Origin: Streptomyces fumanus
GTDB lineage: Bacteria; Actinomycetota; Actinomycetes; Streptomycetales; Streptomycetaceae
Length of the DNA: 64,000 nucleotides
Direction of reading: 5' to 3'
Assembly: GCF_014655295.1 (NCBI RefSeq)
Contig: NZ_BNBI01000002.1
Coordinates: 558,001-622,000 of the forward strand
Below the pieces are notes generated by a model. It was given only the letters and a program-made list of their open reading frames with translations. It was not told the DNA's origin and made no database searches. The first letter of the stretch is position 1. Each line of letters begins with the position of its first letter. Positions 16,750 through 24,583 of the stretch are shown piece after piece. The translations under genes and the position numbers were made by a program.

Positions 16750-17250
16750 TTACGTGGTGATCGCGGGTGTACGGGTGGTCTCTTCGACCGCGGGTGGTGC
16801 GGCGGCCCGGGCCGGGGCGGACCGGCAGTCGTCGAAGCTCGCCCGGAGCCGGGCCATGAGGCGGCTGAGCTGTCCGACTTCCTCGTCGGTCCAGTCGTTC
16901 AGGCGGTGGGCGAGCAACTGCGTGGTCCGCTCGGACAGCTCGTCGAGCTGTGCCTGGCCCTCGGGCGTCAGGCGCAGGATGCGTGAGCGCTTGTCCGCCG
17001 GGTCGGGGTGGCGTTCGATCCAGCCCCGCTCGGCGATGTGGGCGACGTGCCGGCTGGTGACCGACATGTCCACGGCGAGCAACTCGGCGAGCTTGCTCAT
17101 GCGCATGTCGCCGTGCCGGCCGAGCAGCGTCAGGACGGCCGCGGAGCCGCCGGGGCACTCGGGCGGCAGGATGCGACCCAGCTCGCGCTTCACGGCGCCG
17201 AAGGCGCTGAACTGACGGATCAGCTCCTCGTACTGCGCCTTCTCGGCCAT
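16750..17250 (-). CDS. MarR family regulator of the efflux pump
   Basis: The ATG at 17248-17250 has GGGAGG five bases upstream; 166 residues. Winged helix: MRMSKLAELLAVDMSVTSRH recognition region, and RHPDPADKRSRILRLTPEG wing. It is immediately upstream of the MFS pump on the same strand. A perfect palindrome, GTTGCTTTAAGCAAC, lies 17 bp upstream of the start with a degraded copy beyond it, pointing to autorepression and ligand-induced pump expression. The C-terminal 20 residues are Ala/Pro-rich and variable. Confidence 0.9.
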   Translation of the reverse strand: MAEKAQYEELIRQFSAFGAVKRELGRILPPECPGGSAAVLTLLGRHGDMRMSKLAELLAVDMSVTSRHVAHIAERGWIERHPDPADKRSRILRLTPEGQAQLDELSERTTQLLAHRLNDWTDEEVGQLSRLMARLRASFDDCRSAPARAAAPPAVEETTRTPAITT

Positions 17251-17267
17251 CTGCACCTCCCGTATTC

Positions 17268-17310
17268 GTTGCTTTAAGCAACCATAGAAGCCGTTGGTTG
17301 CTGAAGGCAA
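17268..17310. promoter_or_regulatory. Palindromic operator pair upstream of marR
   Basis: GTTGCTTTAAGCAAC (17268-17282) is a perfect palindrome about a central T. A weaker copy, GTTGCTGAAGGCAA, is at 17297-17310. Half-site TTGC with a matching GCAA is typical of MarR binding sites. Use by this MarR protein is inferred from position. Confidence 0.65.
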
Positions 17311-17456
17311 ATAAAGAAGGTCAGGACGAGCCCAAAACTTGGCAAAGGCAAGTATTGCGAACGTAAACGTGCAGGTGGCCGGGGGCGTGCCCGGTCCGGG
17401 TGACTGCGCGGACCCGGCCTTGGGTCGCACCGGCGGATTCGCTAGTGTCTCGGCCC

Positions 17457-17657
17457 ATGGCTAACACCCAGGGCCCCCAGGGCAATTACGACCCCGCTGG
17501 CAGCACCCAGATGTTCCGCGCGTTCGTCGACGAGGGCGGTCCGCAGACCCCGCGGGCGGCGGCTCCCGCCTCCTCCGGCCCCCGCGTCGGCCTGATCATC
17601 GGCGTCGTGGTCGCCGTCGTGATCGTCGCGGCCGTGGCCTGGCTCGCACTGAAGTAG
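17457..17657 (+). CDS. Small single-span membrane protein (66 aa)
   Basis: 66 residues from ATG. A hydrophilic Gly/Pro/Gln-rich N-terminus (MANTQGPQGNYDPAGSTQMF) is followed by a C-terminal membrane span (VGLIIGVVVAVVIVAAVAWL), ending almost at the membrane with Ala-Leu-Lys. This is a tail-anchored topology with the N-terminus probably cytoplasmic. No family assignment. A long hairpin follows, before the convergent sigma-factor gene. Confidence 0.75.
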   Translation: MANTQGPQGNYDPAGSTQMFRAFVDEGGPQTPRAAAPASSGPRVGLIIGVVVAVVIVAAVAWLALK

Positions 17658-17673
17658 CGGCCGGCTCTTTCCA

Positions 17674-17734
17674 CGCGTACGACGGCATCGCCGCGGGAGC
17701 GTCCTGGAACGCTTCCGCGGCGATGCCGTACGCG
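17674..17734. terminator. Long bidirectional hairpin terminator
   Basis: About 27 bp of near-perfect stem (left arm 17674-17702 with two mismatches or bulges, right arm 17708-17734) and a short loop. It sits exactly between convergent genes and serves both strands. No U-tract. Confidence 0.85.
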
Positions 17735-17756
17735 CAAGTGGGCCGTGGCTCGGTCC

Positions 17757-18683
17757 TCAGTCGGAGATGAGGCCCTCGCGCAACTGGGAGAGGGTGCGGG
17801 TCAGCAGGCGTGAGACGTGCATCTGGGAGATGCCGACCTCCTCGCCGATCTGCGACTGGGTCATGTTGGCGAAGAAGCGCAGCATGATGATCCGCCGCTC
17901 CCGGGGCGGCAGCTTGGCCAGCAGCGGCTTGAGGGACTCGCGGTACTCCACGCCCTCCAGCGCCGCGTCCTCGTAGCCCAGGCGGTCCGCCAGCGAGCCC
18001 TCGCCGCCGTCGTCCTCGGGGGCGGGGGAGTCCAGCGAGGACGCGGTGTAGGCGTTGCCCACCGCGAGGCCGTCGACGACGTCCTCCTCGGACACGCCCA
18101 GCACGGCGGCCAGCTCGGAGACGGTCGGCGAGCGGTCGAGCTTCTGGGAGAGCTCGTCGGACGCCTTGGTCAGGGCCAGCCGCAGCTCCTGGAGGCGCCG
18201 CGGCACCCGCACCGACCAGGAGGTGTCCCGGAAGAACCGCTTGATCTCGCCCACGACCGTCGGCATCGCGAAGGTCGGGAACTCCACGCCCCGCTCGCAG
18301 TCGAACCGGTCGATCGCCTTGATCAGGCCGATGGTGCCGACCTGGACGATGTCCTCCATCGGCTCGTTGCGCGAGCGGAACCGCGCGGCGGCGTAGCGCA
18401 CCAGCGGCAGGTTCAGCTCGATCAGGGTGTCCCGGACGTAGGCCCGCTCCGGGCTGCTCTCGTCGAGCGCGGCGAGCCGCAGGAACAGGGAGCGGGACAG
18501 GGTGCGGGTGTCGATGCTCGCCGGGGCCGGCAGGGCCGGGAACTCCGCCGCCGGTCCGGCCTGGGCCGGTACGGCGTCGAGCGCCGGGACGTCATCGATG
18601 GAGCCGAGCGCGTCGAGCGCGTCGGGCGCGGTCTCGCTCTCCGCGAGCGCGAGCACCTTCGAGCTGCCCTGGTCTGCGGACAT
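17757..18683 (-). CDS. sigN: RpoD-related sporulation/stress sigma factor, SigN-like
   Basis: 308 residues from the ATG at 18681-18683; the frame stays open upstream, but only this start has normal spacing (GGGGGTGGC). Region 2 ([20 protein letters not shown], then [20 protein letters not shown]), region 3 ([20 protein letters not shown]) and region 4 helix-turn-helix ([20 protein letters not shown]) are intact: a SigB/SigF-subfamily sigma factor. It directly follows a close paralogue on the same strand. In S. coelicolor I recall sigN next to sigF, which is the basis for the name. No anti-sigma gene is adjacent. Confidence 0.8.
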   Translation of the reverse strand: MSADQGSSKVLALAESETAPDALDALGSIDDVPALDAVPAQAGPAAEFPALPAPASIDTRTLSRSLFLRLAALDESSPERAYVRDTLIELNLPLVRYAAARFRSRNEPMEDIVQVGTIGLIKAIDRFDCERGVEFPTFAMPTVVGEIKRFFRDTSWSVRVPRRLQELRLALTKASDELSQKLDRSPTVSELAAVLGVSEEDVVDGLAVGNAYTASSLDSPAPEDDGGEGSLADRLGYEDAALEGVEYRESLKPLLAKLPPRERRIIMLRFFANMTQSQIGEEVGISQMHVSRLLTRTLSQLREGLISD

Positions 18684-18864
18684 GCCACCCCCTTTGGGTC
18701 GCGGGACGGTCACGGCTGGCGCTCCCACGCCGGGAACGCAGCCTTCACCTGAATACCGGAGCCGGAGCCCCGGCAAACGCGCTTCCCGCAGAATGTCACA
18801 TGTCGGCAACACGCTGTAGTGACTTGTCGACATGCGAGATGCGAATACGCCCTGGAGAAAGGGG

Positions 18865-18886
18865 GTCTGACGGCCTTTCGGGGGCG
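18865..18886. repeat. 22-base element also found near position 62845
   Basis: The string gtctgacggcctttcgggggcg (reported in two parts: gtctgacggcc and tttcgggggcg) occurs identically at 62845-62866. Both copies are non-coding. This one lies between the two sigma-factor genes, upstream of sigN. Confidence 0.6.
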
Positions 18887-18951
18887 AACCACCGGCAACG
18901 TCCCTGGTGAGCGATTCGCTCTCCCCGGTTATCGCCCGAGCAGCCTTTCGA

Positions 18952-19776
18952 TTAGGCGTCGATCCGATTCGCCGACCGCAAACGCTGGAAGCTACGCGCG
19001 AGTAGCCGCGAGACGTGCATCTGGGAGACGCCGAGTTCCGCACTGATCTGCGACTGGGTGAGGTTGCTGTAGTAGCGCAGCAGCAGAATGCGCTGCTCCC
19101 GCTCCGGCAACTGGACGAGCAGATGCCGGACGAGGTCCCGGTGCTCCACTCCGTCGAGGGCGGGGTCCTCGTAGCCGAGCCGGTCCAGCAGTCCGGGCAG
19201 CCCGTCGCCCTCCTGCGCGGCCTCCAGCGAGGTGGCGTGGTACGACCGCCCCGCCTCGATGCAGGACAGCACCTCCTCCTCGGTGATGCGCAGCCGCTCG
19301 GCGATCTCGGCGGTGGTCGGGGAGCGTCCGAAGGCGGTCGTCAGGTCCTCGGTCGCGCTGTTCACCTGGACCCACAGCTCGTGCAGCCGGCGCGGCACGT
19401 GGACGGTCCGCACGTTGTCCCGGAAGTACCGCTTGATCTCGCCGACGACGGTCGGCATCGCGAAGGTCGGGAACTGCACGCCCCGCTCGGGGTCGAACCG
19501 GTCGATGGCGTTGATCAGGCCGATGGTGCCGACCTGGACGACGTCCTCCATCGGCTCGTTGCGGGAGCGGAAGCGGGCGGCGGCGTAGCGCACCAGCGGG
19601 AGGTTGGCCTCGATGAGCGCCGCGCGCACCCGGGTGTGCTCCGGTGTGCCGGCCTGGAGCTCCTTGAGCTCGGCGAAGAGCACCTGGGTCAGGGCCCGGG
19701 TGTCGGCGCCCCGGCTGCTGCGCTGGGGCGCGGGGCCCTCCTGGGACGGTGCTTGAGGCGCAGTACTGGCCGGCAC
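18952..19776 (-). CDS. sigF: Late sporulation sigma factor SigF
   Basis: 274 residues from a GTG at 19774-19776 (VPASTAPQA), which matches the start I recall for S. coelicolor SigF. Longer TTG starts are possible but lie in a 12-bp tandem repeat. Regions 2-4 are complete: [57 protein letters not shown] and [20 protein letters not shown]. SigF acts late in spore maturation in streptomycetes. It lies 268 bp upstream of the paralogous SigN-like gene, probably by tandem duplication. No partner-switch kinase or STAS gene is adjacent. Confidence 0.85.
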   Translation of the reverse strand: MPASTAPQAPSQEGPAPQRSSRGADTRALTQVLFAELKELQAGTPEHTRVRAALIEANLPLVRYAAARFRSRNEPMEDVVQVGTIGLINAIDRFDPERGVQFPTFAMPTVVGEIKRYFRDNVRTVHVPRRLHELWVQVNSATEDLTTAFGRSPTTAEIAERLRITEEEVLSCIEAGRSYHATSLEAAQEGDGLPGLLDRLGYEDPALDGVEHRDLVRHLLVQLPEREQRILLLRYYSNLTQSQISAELGVSQMHVSRLLARSFQRLRSANRIDA

Positions 19777-19796
19777 GGTCAACTTCACCTCGTGAT

Positions 19797-19825
19797 CCGT
19801 CAACTCATCCGTCAACTCATCCGTC
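19797..19825 (-). repeat. 12-bp tandem repeat in the sigF leader
   Basis: ccgtcaactcat occurs twice in direct tandem (19797-19808, 19809-19820) with a partial third copy (ccgtca). It lies immediately upstream of the chosen GTG start and would lengthen the N-terminus by Leu-Thr-Asp-Glu units if TTG starts were used. Confidence 0.7.
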
Positions 19826-19937
19826 AGAAGCGGTCATAGCATCACAAGACATGTGCATTGTGTGCAAGCACCCGATAACCCCGTGTTGACGGATGAACAT
19901 GTGTGAATCCATACGGTCGGAAGGACCGGCACGGAAA

Positions 19938-19968
19938 ACGGCCCCGCACCGAAGAGGTGCGGGGCCGT
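19938..19968 (-). terminator. Hairpin terminator after the Dabb gene
   Basis: ACGGCCCCGCACC (19938-19950) pairs perfectly with 19956-19968 across a five-base loop. It sits downstream of the Dabb stop and upstream of sigF. Confidence 0.8.
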
Positions 19969-19982
19969 CGGGCCGGGTCCGG

Positions 19983-20276
19983 CTAGATCTCGTAGTCGGC
20001 GATCACCCAGGTGGCGAACTCGCGCCAGAGGGCCACGCCCGCCTGGTGCGCCGGGTGCTCCAGGTACCGCTGGAGGGCGTCGGTGTCGTCCACCGCCGAG
20101 TTGATCGCGAAGTCGTAGGCGATGGGCCGGTCGGTGATGTTCCAGGCGCACTCCCAGAAGCGCAGCTCCGGAATCCGTCCGCCGAGGGCGCGGAACGCCT
20201 CGACGCCCTCCACCACGCGCGGGTCGTCGCGCTCCACGCCCTCGTCGAGCTTGAACAGGACCAGGTGCCGGATCAT
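19983..20276 (-). CDS. Dabb family (stress-responsive alpha/beta barrel) protein
   Basis: 97 residues from the ATG at 20274-20276, with GGAGGT at proper spacing; a GTG one codon earlier is possible. A single dimeric alpha/beta-barrel domain: IRHLVLFKLDEGV, then LRFWECAWNI, YDFAINSAVDDTDALQRYLE, and HQAG (the family His). Cytosolic. Some Dabb proteins bind or transform small organic ligands, but none can be assigned here. The upstream 58-residue membrane-protein stop overlaps the start, so the two are coupled. Confidence 0.85.
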   Translation of the reverse strand: MIRHLVLFKLDEGVERDDPRVVEGVEAFRALGGRIPELRFWECAWNITDRPIAYDFAINSAVDDTDALQRYLEHPAHQAGVALWREFATWVIADYEI

Positions 20277-20452
20277 CACTTACCTCCGTGGGCGACCCAG
20301 GTCATGAAGTCGCCGATGGCCTTGGCGGCGTCGGAAATGCCCTCGAACCCTATCTGCACGTAGTCCGCGGCCTTGGCCGGGTCGGTGATGATCAGATACA
20401 GCACGAAGACCACGAGTACGTAGACGGCGATCCTCTTCGCGTTCACCGCCAT
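20276..20452 (-). CDS. Small single-span membrane protein (58 aa)
   Basis: ATG at 20450-20452 with GGGGAGG seven bases upstream. 58 residues: a short basic N-terminus (MAVNAKR), one membrane segment (IAVYVLVVFVLYLIIT), then an amphipathic C-terminus (YVQIGFEGISDAAKAIGDFM). Its stop overlaps the Dabb start. I recall similar small proteins upstream of Dabb genes in streptomycetes, of unknown role. Confidence 0.75.
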   Translation of the reverse strand: MAVNAKRIAVYVLVVFVLYLIITDPAKAADYVQIGFEGISDAAKAIGDFMTWVAHGGK

Positions 20453-20545
20453 CGCGGCCTCCCCTGTCGCTGCTGTCGCTGTAGTCGTGGCTGTCGCTGC
20501 TGTCGCAACTGCCACCGCTGTCCCGAGCGCTGGTCATGATCGCAC

Positions 20546-20575
20546 GAAGGGCCCCGTCTGACGACGGGGCCCTTC
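20546..20575 (-). terminator. Hairpin terminator downstream of tRNA-Ser
   Basis: GAAGGGCCCCGTC (20546-20558) pairs perfectly with 20563-20575 across a TGAC loop, just after the tRNA 3' end. Confidence 0.85.
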
Positions 20576-20580
20576 TCAAG

Positions 20581-20665
20581 CGGTAGCGGAGGGATTTGAA
20601 CCCTCGGTGACTTGCGCCACACTCGCTTTCGAGGCGAGCTCCTTCGGCCGCTCGGACACGCTACC
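20581..20665 (-). tRNA. tRNA-Ser (anticodon CGA)
   Basis: 85 nt with a long variable arm. Acceptor GGTAGCG/CGCTACC, discriminator G, anticodon loop CTCGAAA giving CGA, T loop GGTTCAAATCC. CCA is not encoded. It decodes UCG. Confidence 0.95.
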
Positions 20666-20710
20666 GGGAGAGACCTTACCGCACGGTGGGCCGTGCTCCG
20701 AAATCGGTGC

Positions 20711-21166
20711 TCAGCGCCCCCGGAAGAAGCCGGTGAGCAGCCCCGCGCACTCCGCGGCGAGCACGCCCTCGATCACCTCGGGCCGGTGGTTGAGCCGCCG
20801 GTCGCGGACGACGTCCCACAGGGAGCCGGCCGCGCCCGCCTTCTCGTCCCGGGCGCCGTAGACCACCCGGTCCACCCGGGACTGCACGAGGGCGCCCGCG
20901 CACATCACGCAGGGCTCCAGCGTGACCACCAGGGTGCAGTCGGTCAGCCGCCACGCGCCGAGCCGCGCCGCGGCCCGCCGGATCGCGAGGACCTCGGCGT
21001 GCGCGGTCGGGTCGCCGGTGGCCTCGCGCTCGTTGTGCCCGGCCGCCAGCACGGTGCTGCCGTCCGGTGCCAGGACGACGGCGCCGACGGGGACGTCGCC
21101 GTCCCGGGCGGCGTCGCGCGCCTCGGCCAGGGCGAGCCGCATCGCGGGCCGCCAGGGGTCGCGCAC
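20711..21166 (-). CDS. tadA: tRNA-specific adenosine deaminase
   Basis: 151 residues. Cytidine/deoxycytidylate-deaminase fold with the zinc site HAEV (His56, catalytic Glu58) and PCVMC (Cys86, Cys89). Converts A34 to inosine in the tRNA-Arg(ACG) wobble position. The GTG at 21166 is taken as start; about ten further codons upstream stay open, so the N-terminus is uncertain. It lies 35 bp after its usual actinobacterial neighbour, the tRNA adenosine deaminase-associated protein, so one operon is likely. Confidence 0.92.
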   Translation of the reverse strand: MRDPWRPAMRLALAEARDAARDGDVPVGAVVLAPDGSTVLAAGHNEREATGDPTAHAEVLAIRRAAARLGAWRLTDCTLVVTLEPCVMCAGALVQSRVDRVVYGARDEKAGAAGSLWDVVRDRRLNHRPEVIEGVLAAECAGLLTGFFRGR

Positions 21167-21201
21167 CGGGTCCGGCGGGCCCGGTGCGTCGGCCGGTGCG
21201 G

Positions 21202-21747
21202 TCAGCGGACGGTCTCCAGTACCTCGGAGGCGCCCAGGGCCTCGGCGATCTCGGTGAGCGCGTCCTCGGACATCAAGCGCAGTTCCTTCTCGCTCACGCC
21301 GAGGTCCTCCAGGATGTCGGGGTCGCCCACCGGGCCGTGCGGCACGGTCGACTCGGCGGCGCCGGTGGCCGGTTCGGCACCGCCGGCGTCTTCGTCGTCG
21401 TCGGGCTCACCGTCCTCCGTGCCGTCGAGGTCGAGGGCGTCCAGGTCGGGGCCGTCGTCCCCGGGGTTCCGGCCGAGCAGTTCGTCGGTGAGCAGGATCT
21501 CCCCGTACGAACTGCGGACGGCGGCGGAGGCGTCGGAGACGTAGATGCGCGGGTCGTCCTCGCCGTCCACGCGGACGACGCCGAACCACCCGTCCTCCTG
21601 CTCGATCAGGACGAGCACCGTGTCCTCGTCGGGAGAGGCTTCCCGGGCCAGGTCGGCCAGATCCGACAGGGTCTCCACATCGTCGAGCTCTGTGTCGCTC
21701 GCTTCCCACCCGTCTTCGGTGCGCGCGAGCAGTGCGGCGAAGTACAC
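21202..21747 (-). CDS. tRNA adenosine deaminase-associated protein
   Basis: 181 residues from the GTG at 21745-21747, chosen because GGGAGA ends six bases upstream; an ATG at 21766-21768 has no good ribosome site. N-terminal conserved domain: [30 protein letters not shown], and [20 protein letters not shown]. Then an acidic low-complexity stretch, and a C-terminal helical segment ([15 protein letters not shown]). The family is named for its constant position beside tadA in actinobacteria. Its biochemical role is not established. Soluble and strongly acidic. Confidence 0.85.
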   Translation of the reverse strand: MYFAALLARTEDGWEASDTELDDVETLSDLADLAREASPDEDTVLVLIEQEDGWFGVVRVDGEDDPRIYVSDASAAVRSSYGEILLTDELLGRNPGDDGPDLDALDLDGTEDGEPDDDEDAGGAEPATGAAESTVPHGPVGDPDILEDLGVSEKELRLMSEDALTEIAEALGASEVLETVR

Positions 21748-22014
21748 CGTGACTCTCCCACTGGTCATAGGCGTGCCGGTTGGGGGTCCCCCCGGCGGAG
21801 GTGTGGGCGGGGAGAGCGGGCTCCGAGCCCCACCCACTCGGAATCGTGGCAGAAAGCAGGCGTTCAGGGGACGTCTTCGGCTCCCTGTGTCCGGCAGTTT
21901 CGATCGTGCCCGTTGCCGCCACGTGCGGATCGTACGCGGCTTTCACCAGCGTCCGCGCACCCCCGCCCCGGGGCAACACCGGCGCGGCGTGTGATCTTCC
22001 CGAGCGGGCGGGGG
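21748..22014. other. Intergenic region, no feature recognised
   Basis: 267 bp between the tadA-associated gene and the 75-residue gene, both leftward. It contains a GC-rich stretch near 21780-21830 and the expected promoter for the tadA pair, but no clear -10/-35 or hairpin. Confidence 0.4.
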
Positions 22015-22242
22015 TCACCAGCGGAAGGTGCTCATCCGCAGGGCCTGGCGGAGTCTGGCCACCTTGGCCCGGCGCGGCTGGACCCGGTCGCGCAGTTCGC
22101 GGGCCTCGGCCAGTTCGCGCAGGAACCGGGCCCGGCGCCGGCGCCGTTCGGCGTCGGGGTCCGCGGACCGCCGCGATTCCTGGTCGGTCTGTCCCGCTGC
22201 TCCGCCGGGGGACGGCGTGTCGTGGAATTCCTGTTCAGGCAC
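22015..22242 (-). CDS. Small basic conserved hypothetical protein (75 aa)
   Basis: GTG at 22240-22242. The first 30 residues are polar and variable. The conserved part is a highly basic helix ([20 protein letters not shown], then [17 protein letters not shown]) ending in STFRW. I recall this C-terminus as conserved among streptomycetes next to upp. Strong positive charge suggests nucleic-acid or ribosome binding, but this is inference. It is divergent from upp, with about 130 bp between. Confidence 0.65.
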   Translation of the reverse strand: MPEQEFHDTPSPGGAAGQTDQESRRSADPDAERRRRRARFLRELAEARELRDRVQPRRAKVARLRQALRMSTFRW

Positions 22243-22371
22243 AGTGCCACCAATCCGCGTGCGTTCCCTGCGTCTTCCCCCCAGCCGGGTGATCGATGCC
22301 TGCGGACCGCCGGACGGGCCCGTCCGGGAGCGGGGACGTCCGGGCTCCGGGGCCCGGTTACTGTGGGGGAC

Positions 22372-23007
22372 ATGCGTCTCCACGTCGTCGACCACCCTCT
22401 GGTCGCCCACAAGCTCACCACGCTGCGCGACCAGCGCACCGACTCCGCGACCTTCCGTCGGCTCGCCGACGAGCTGGTCACCCTCCTCGCCTACGAGGCG
22501 ACCCGCGACGTGCGCACCGAGCAGGTCGACATCCAGACGCCGGTCGAGCGGACCACCGGCGTGAAGCTGTCCCACCCGCGCCCCCTGGTGGTGCCGATCC
22601 TGCGGGCCGGCCTGGGGATGCTGGACGGCATGGTCCGGCTGCTGCCGACCGCCGAGGTCGGCTTCCTGGGCATGGTGCGCAACGAGGAGACGCTCCAGGC
22701 TTCCACCTACGCCACGCGGATGCCGGACGACCTCTCGGGCCGTCAGGTGTACGTCCTCGACCCGATGCTGGCGACGGGCGGCACCCTGGTCGCGGCCATC
22801 AAGGAACTGATCGGGCGCGGCGCCGACGACGTGACCGCCGTGGTGCTGCTGGCCGCCCCCGAGGGCGTCGAGGTGATGGAGCGCGAGCTGGCCGGCACAC
22901 CGGTGACGGTCGTGACGGCCTCGGTCGACCAGCGGCTCAACGAACAGGGCTACATCGTGCCGGGCCTCGGCGACGCGGGCGACCGGATGTACGGGGCGGC
23001 CGAGTAG
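22372..23007 (+). CDS. upp: Uracil phosphoribosyltransferase
   Basis: 211 residues from ATG. Converts uracil plus PRPP to UMP in pyrimidine salvage. The PRPP-binding loop DPMLATGGT and the uracil-contacting C-terminal region ([19 protein letters not shown]) are intact, as is the [12 protein letters not shown] segment. Length matches the family (about 208-211). Preceded by GGGGGA at 22364-22369. Single gene; a 175-bp GC-rich stretch separates it from the convergent LytR_C gene. Confidence 0.95.
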   Translation: MRLHVVDHPLVAHKLTTLRDQRTDSATFRRLADELVTLLAYEATRDVRTEQVDIQTPVERTTGVKLSHPRPLVVPILRAGLGMLDGMVRLLPTAEVGFLGMVRNEETLQASTYATRMPDDLSGRQVYVLDPMLATGGTLVAAIKELIGRGADDVTAVVLLAAPEGVEVMERELAGTPVTVVTASVDQRLNEQGYIVPGLGDAGDRMYGAAE

Positions 23008-23182
23008 GCCGGCGGGCAGCGGCCGGCGGGCGGCGGAGGGCCGGAGGGGTCAGCGGCGGGTCTTGGCGGGACGGCCACCGGCCGGTGCCGGTGGCGGTGG
23101 GGCGGCGGCGGTCCAGGACGGCCCGGGCCCCGCATCGCGGTGGTCCTCCGAGGCCGGCCGATCACATGCCGTCCGGCGCGGC

Positions 23183-23845
23183 TCAGCAGCCGTTCCCCGG
23201 CCCGTCGCCCGCGCGGGTGACGGGCTCCGGCTTCGGCGTCTTGAGCGCGGCCAGCGCCCTGTCGGCCTGCGCCTTCTTCGCCAGCCCCGTGAACTTGTCG
23301 CCGATGACGAGGTCGACGGCGGCCCCCTTGCGGGCGGCGTCGGCCCGCTGCTCGGCGGCGGGAAGCTGGGTGCCGAGCACCGGCAGGGAGGTCTTCAGGG
23401 CGGCGGCGGGGCCCAGCAGGATGCCGGTGCCCTTGACCTTCTTGTCGAACCGCGCGGGCGCGTTGCCCACCTCGCCGACGCGGAAGCCGCGCTTCTTCAG
23501 CTCGTCGGCGGTCCGCTTGGCGAGGCCGCTGCGGGTGGTGGCGTTGAGCACGTTGACCGTGATCTTCCTGGGCGCGGGCAGCGCCGCGGCCGGGGCCGCC
23601 GAGGGGCTCGCGCCGGTGGTGCGGTCCGTACGGCACGCGGTCGCGCCGACCGCCGAGGCTTCGTCGCCGCCGGTGAAGACGTCGATGAGCTGGAGGGTGC
23701 CCCAGCCGAGCACACCGAGGACGGTGACGCAGGCGGCGGCGAGGAACGCGAGCCTGCCGCGCCGCCGGGAAGGCCGCATCCGCGGGTACTTGTCACCCGT
23801 GATCCGGTACTGGCCGCCCATGCCGGGAGGAGTCAGCATGCTCAT
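23183..23845 (-). CDS. LytR C-terminal domain membrane protein
   Basis: 220 residues from the ATG at 23843-23845 (a second ATG two codons on is possible). A cytoplasmic basic N-terminus (PSRRRGR), one membrane span about 33-55 (LAFLAAACVTVLGVLGWGTL), a Ser/Ala/Pro linker, then a LytR_C domain (KITVNVLNATTRSGLAKRTA, KKRGFRVGEVGNAPARF). The LytR_C fold occurs alone or after LCP domains in envelope proteins. Here no LCP catalytic domain is present, so it probably binds rather than acts enzymatically. Extracytoplasmic location predicted. Confidence 0.82.
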   Translation of the reverse strand: MSMLTPPGMGGQYRITGDKYPRMRPSRRRGRLAFLAAACVTVLGVLGWGTLQLIDVFTGGDEASAVGATACRTDRTTGASPSAAPAAALPAPRKITVNVLNATTRSGLAKRTADELKKRGFRVGEVGNAPARFDKKVKGTGILLGPAAALKTSLPVLGTQLPAAEQRADAARKGAAVDLVIGDKFTGLAKKAQADRALAALKTPKPEPVTRAGDGPGNGC

Positions 23846-23952
23846 GAGCGCAGCGTAGTGCGCCCGGACGGCAATGCCTACTAGATGATCATTCGACTGG
23901 ACGCGGGGCCGCGCGATCCCACCCGAAAGGGCCAAAGCGCCGTCGGGGAGCG

Positions 23953-24249
23953 TCAGTCCAGTTCGAGAACGCGGGCGTGCAGCACCTGGCGCTGCTGGAG
24001 CGCGGCGCGGACCGCGCGGTGCAGGCCGTCCTCCAGGTAGAGGTCGCCCTGCCACTTCACGACATGCGCGAAGAGGTCGCCGTAGAACGTGGAGTCCTCG
24101 GCGAGCAGGGTCTCCAGATCGAGTTGCTGCTTCGTGGTGACGAGCTGATCGAGGCGGACCGGGCGCGGCGCGACATCCGCCCACTGCCGGGTGCTTTCCC
24201 GGCCGTGGTCGGGGTACGGCCGGCCGTTTCCGATGCGCTTGAAGATCAC
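23953..24249 (-). CDS. Conserved actinobacterial protein, VapB-like annotation
   Basis: 98 residues from ATG. Starts MIFKRIGNGRPYPDHGRES, then QLVTTKQQLDLETLLAED and FAHVVKWQGDLYLEDGLHRA. I recall this family being labelled a VapB-type antitoxin in automatic annotation, but no PIN-domain toxin gene lies beside it and the N-terminus lacks an obvious AbrB or ribbon-helix-helix pattern. It is strongly conserved in actinobacteria as a stand-alone gene, so a housekeeping role is as likely. Soluble. Confidence 0.7.
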   Translation of the reverse strand: MIFKRIGNGRPYPDHGRESTRQWADVAPRPVRLDQLVTTKQQLDLETLLAEDSTFYGDLFAHVVKWQGDLYLEDGLHRAVRAALQQRQVLHARVLELD

Positions 24250-24393
24250 ACGGAAAGCCTACCGGTCCGGCATCCCCGGGCGCAGCCTCCCGGCCCGGGC
24301 GGTTCCGCCGGCCGTGCCGCGCCCCTGGTCAGCGCCGTGCGATCGGCCCGGCGGCGGAGGCCGTGGCGGGTCTCCGCCGCCGCGCGGCGCCGG

Positions 24394-24528
24394 TCAGTCC
24401 CGTTTCCGCGCCGGTGCGGGGTGCCGCGGCTCGCGCGGATCGGGGCGGGCGGGCTCGGACTTGGGGGCGTTGCGGCTGGCCTCCGCGCGCAGCAGGGCGC
24501 GCAGGACGGCATAGGGGTCGTTGAGCAT
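24394..24528 (-). CDS. Very small hypothetical protein (44 aa)
   Basis: ATG at 24526-24528 with GGAGGAAG seven bases upstream, a strong ribosome site. The 44-residue product begins with a helix (MLNDPYAVLRALLRAEASRN) and ends in a basic, Pro-rich tail (PREPRHPAPARKRD). No family known to me. It directly follows the 161-residue secreted-protein gene on the same strand, so the two may be co-transcribed. Confidence 0.5.
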   Translation of the reverse strand: MLNDPYAVLRALLRAEASRNAPKSEPARPDPREPRHPAPARKRD

Positions 24529-24583
24529 GCTGGTTCTTCCTCCGTGGGTCGCGTCGCTTGCGGTCGGGTGGGGCCCGGTCCGC

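Noticed and set aside
20711..22014. Plus-strand frames opposite tadA and its neighbour
   Set aside because: The minus-strand genes have zinc and family motifs; plus-strand frames are antisense shadows and carry no such features.
23953..24249. VapBC toxin-antitoxin pair
   Set aside because: No PIN-domain toxin next to the VapB-like gene on either side.
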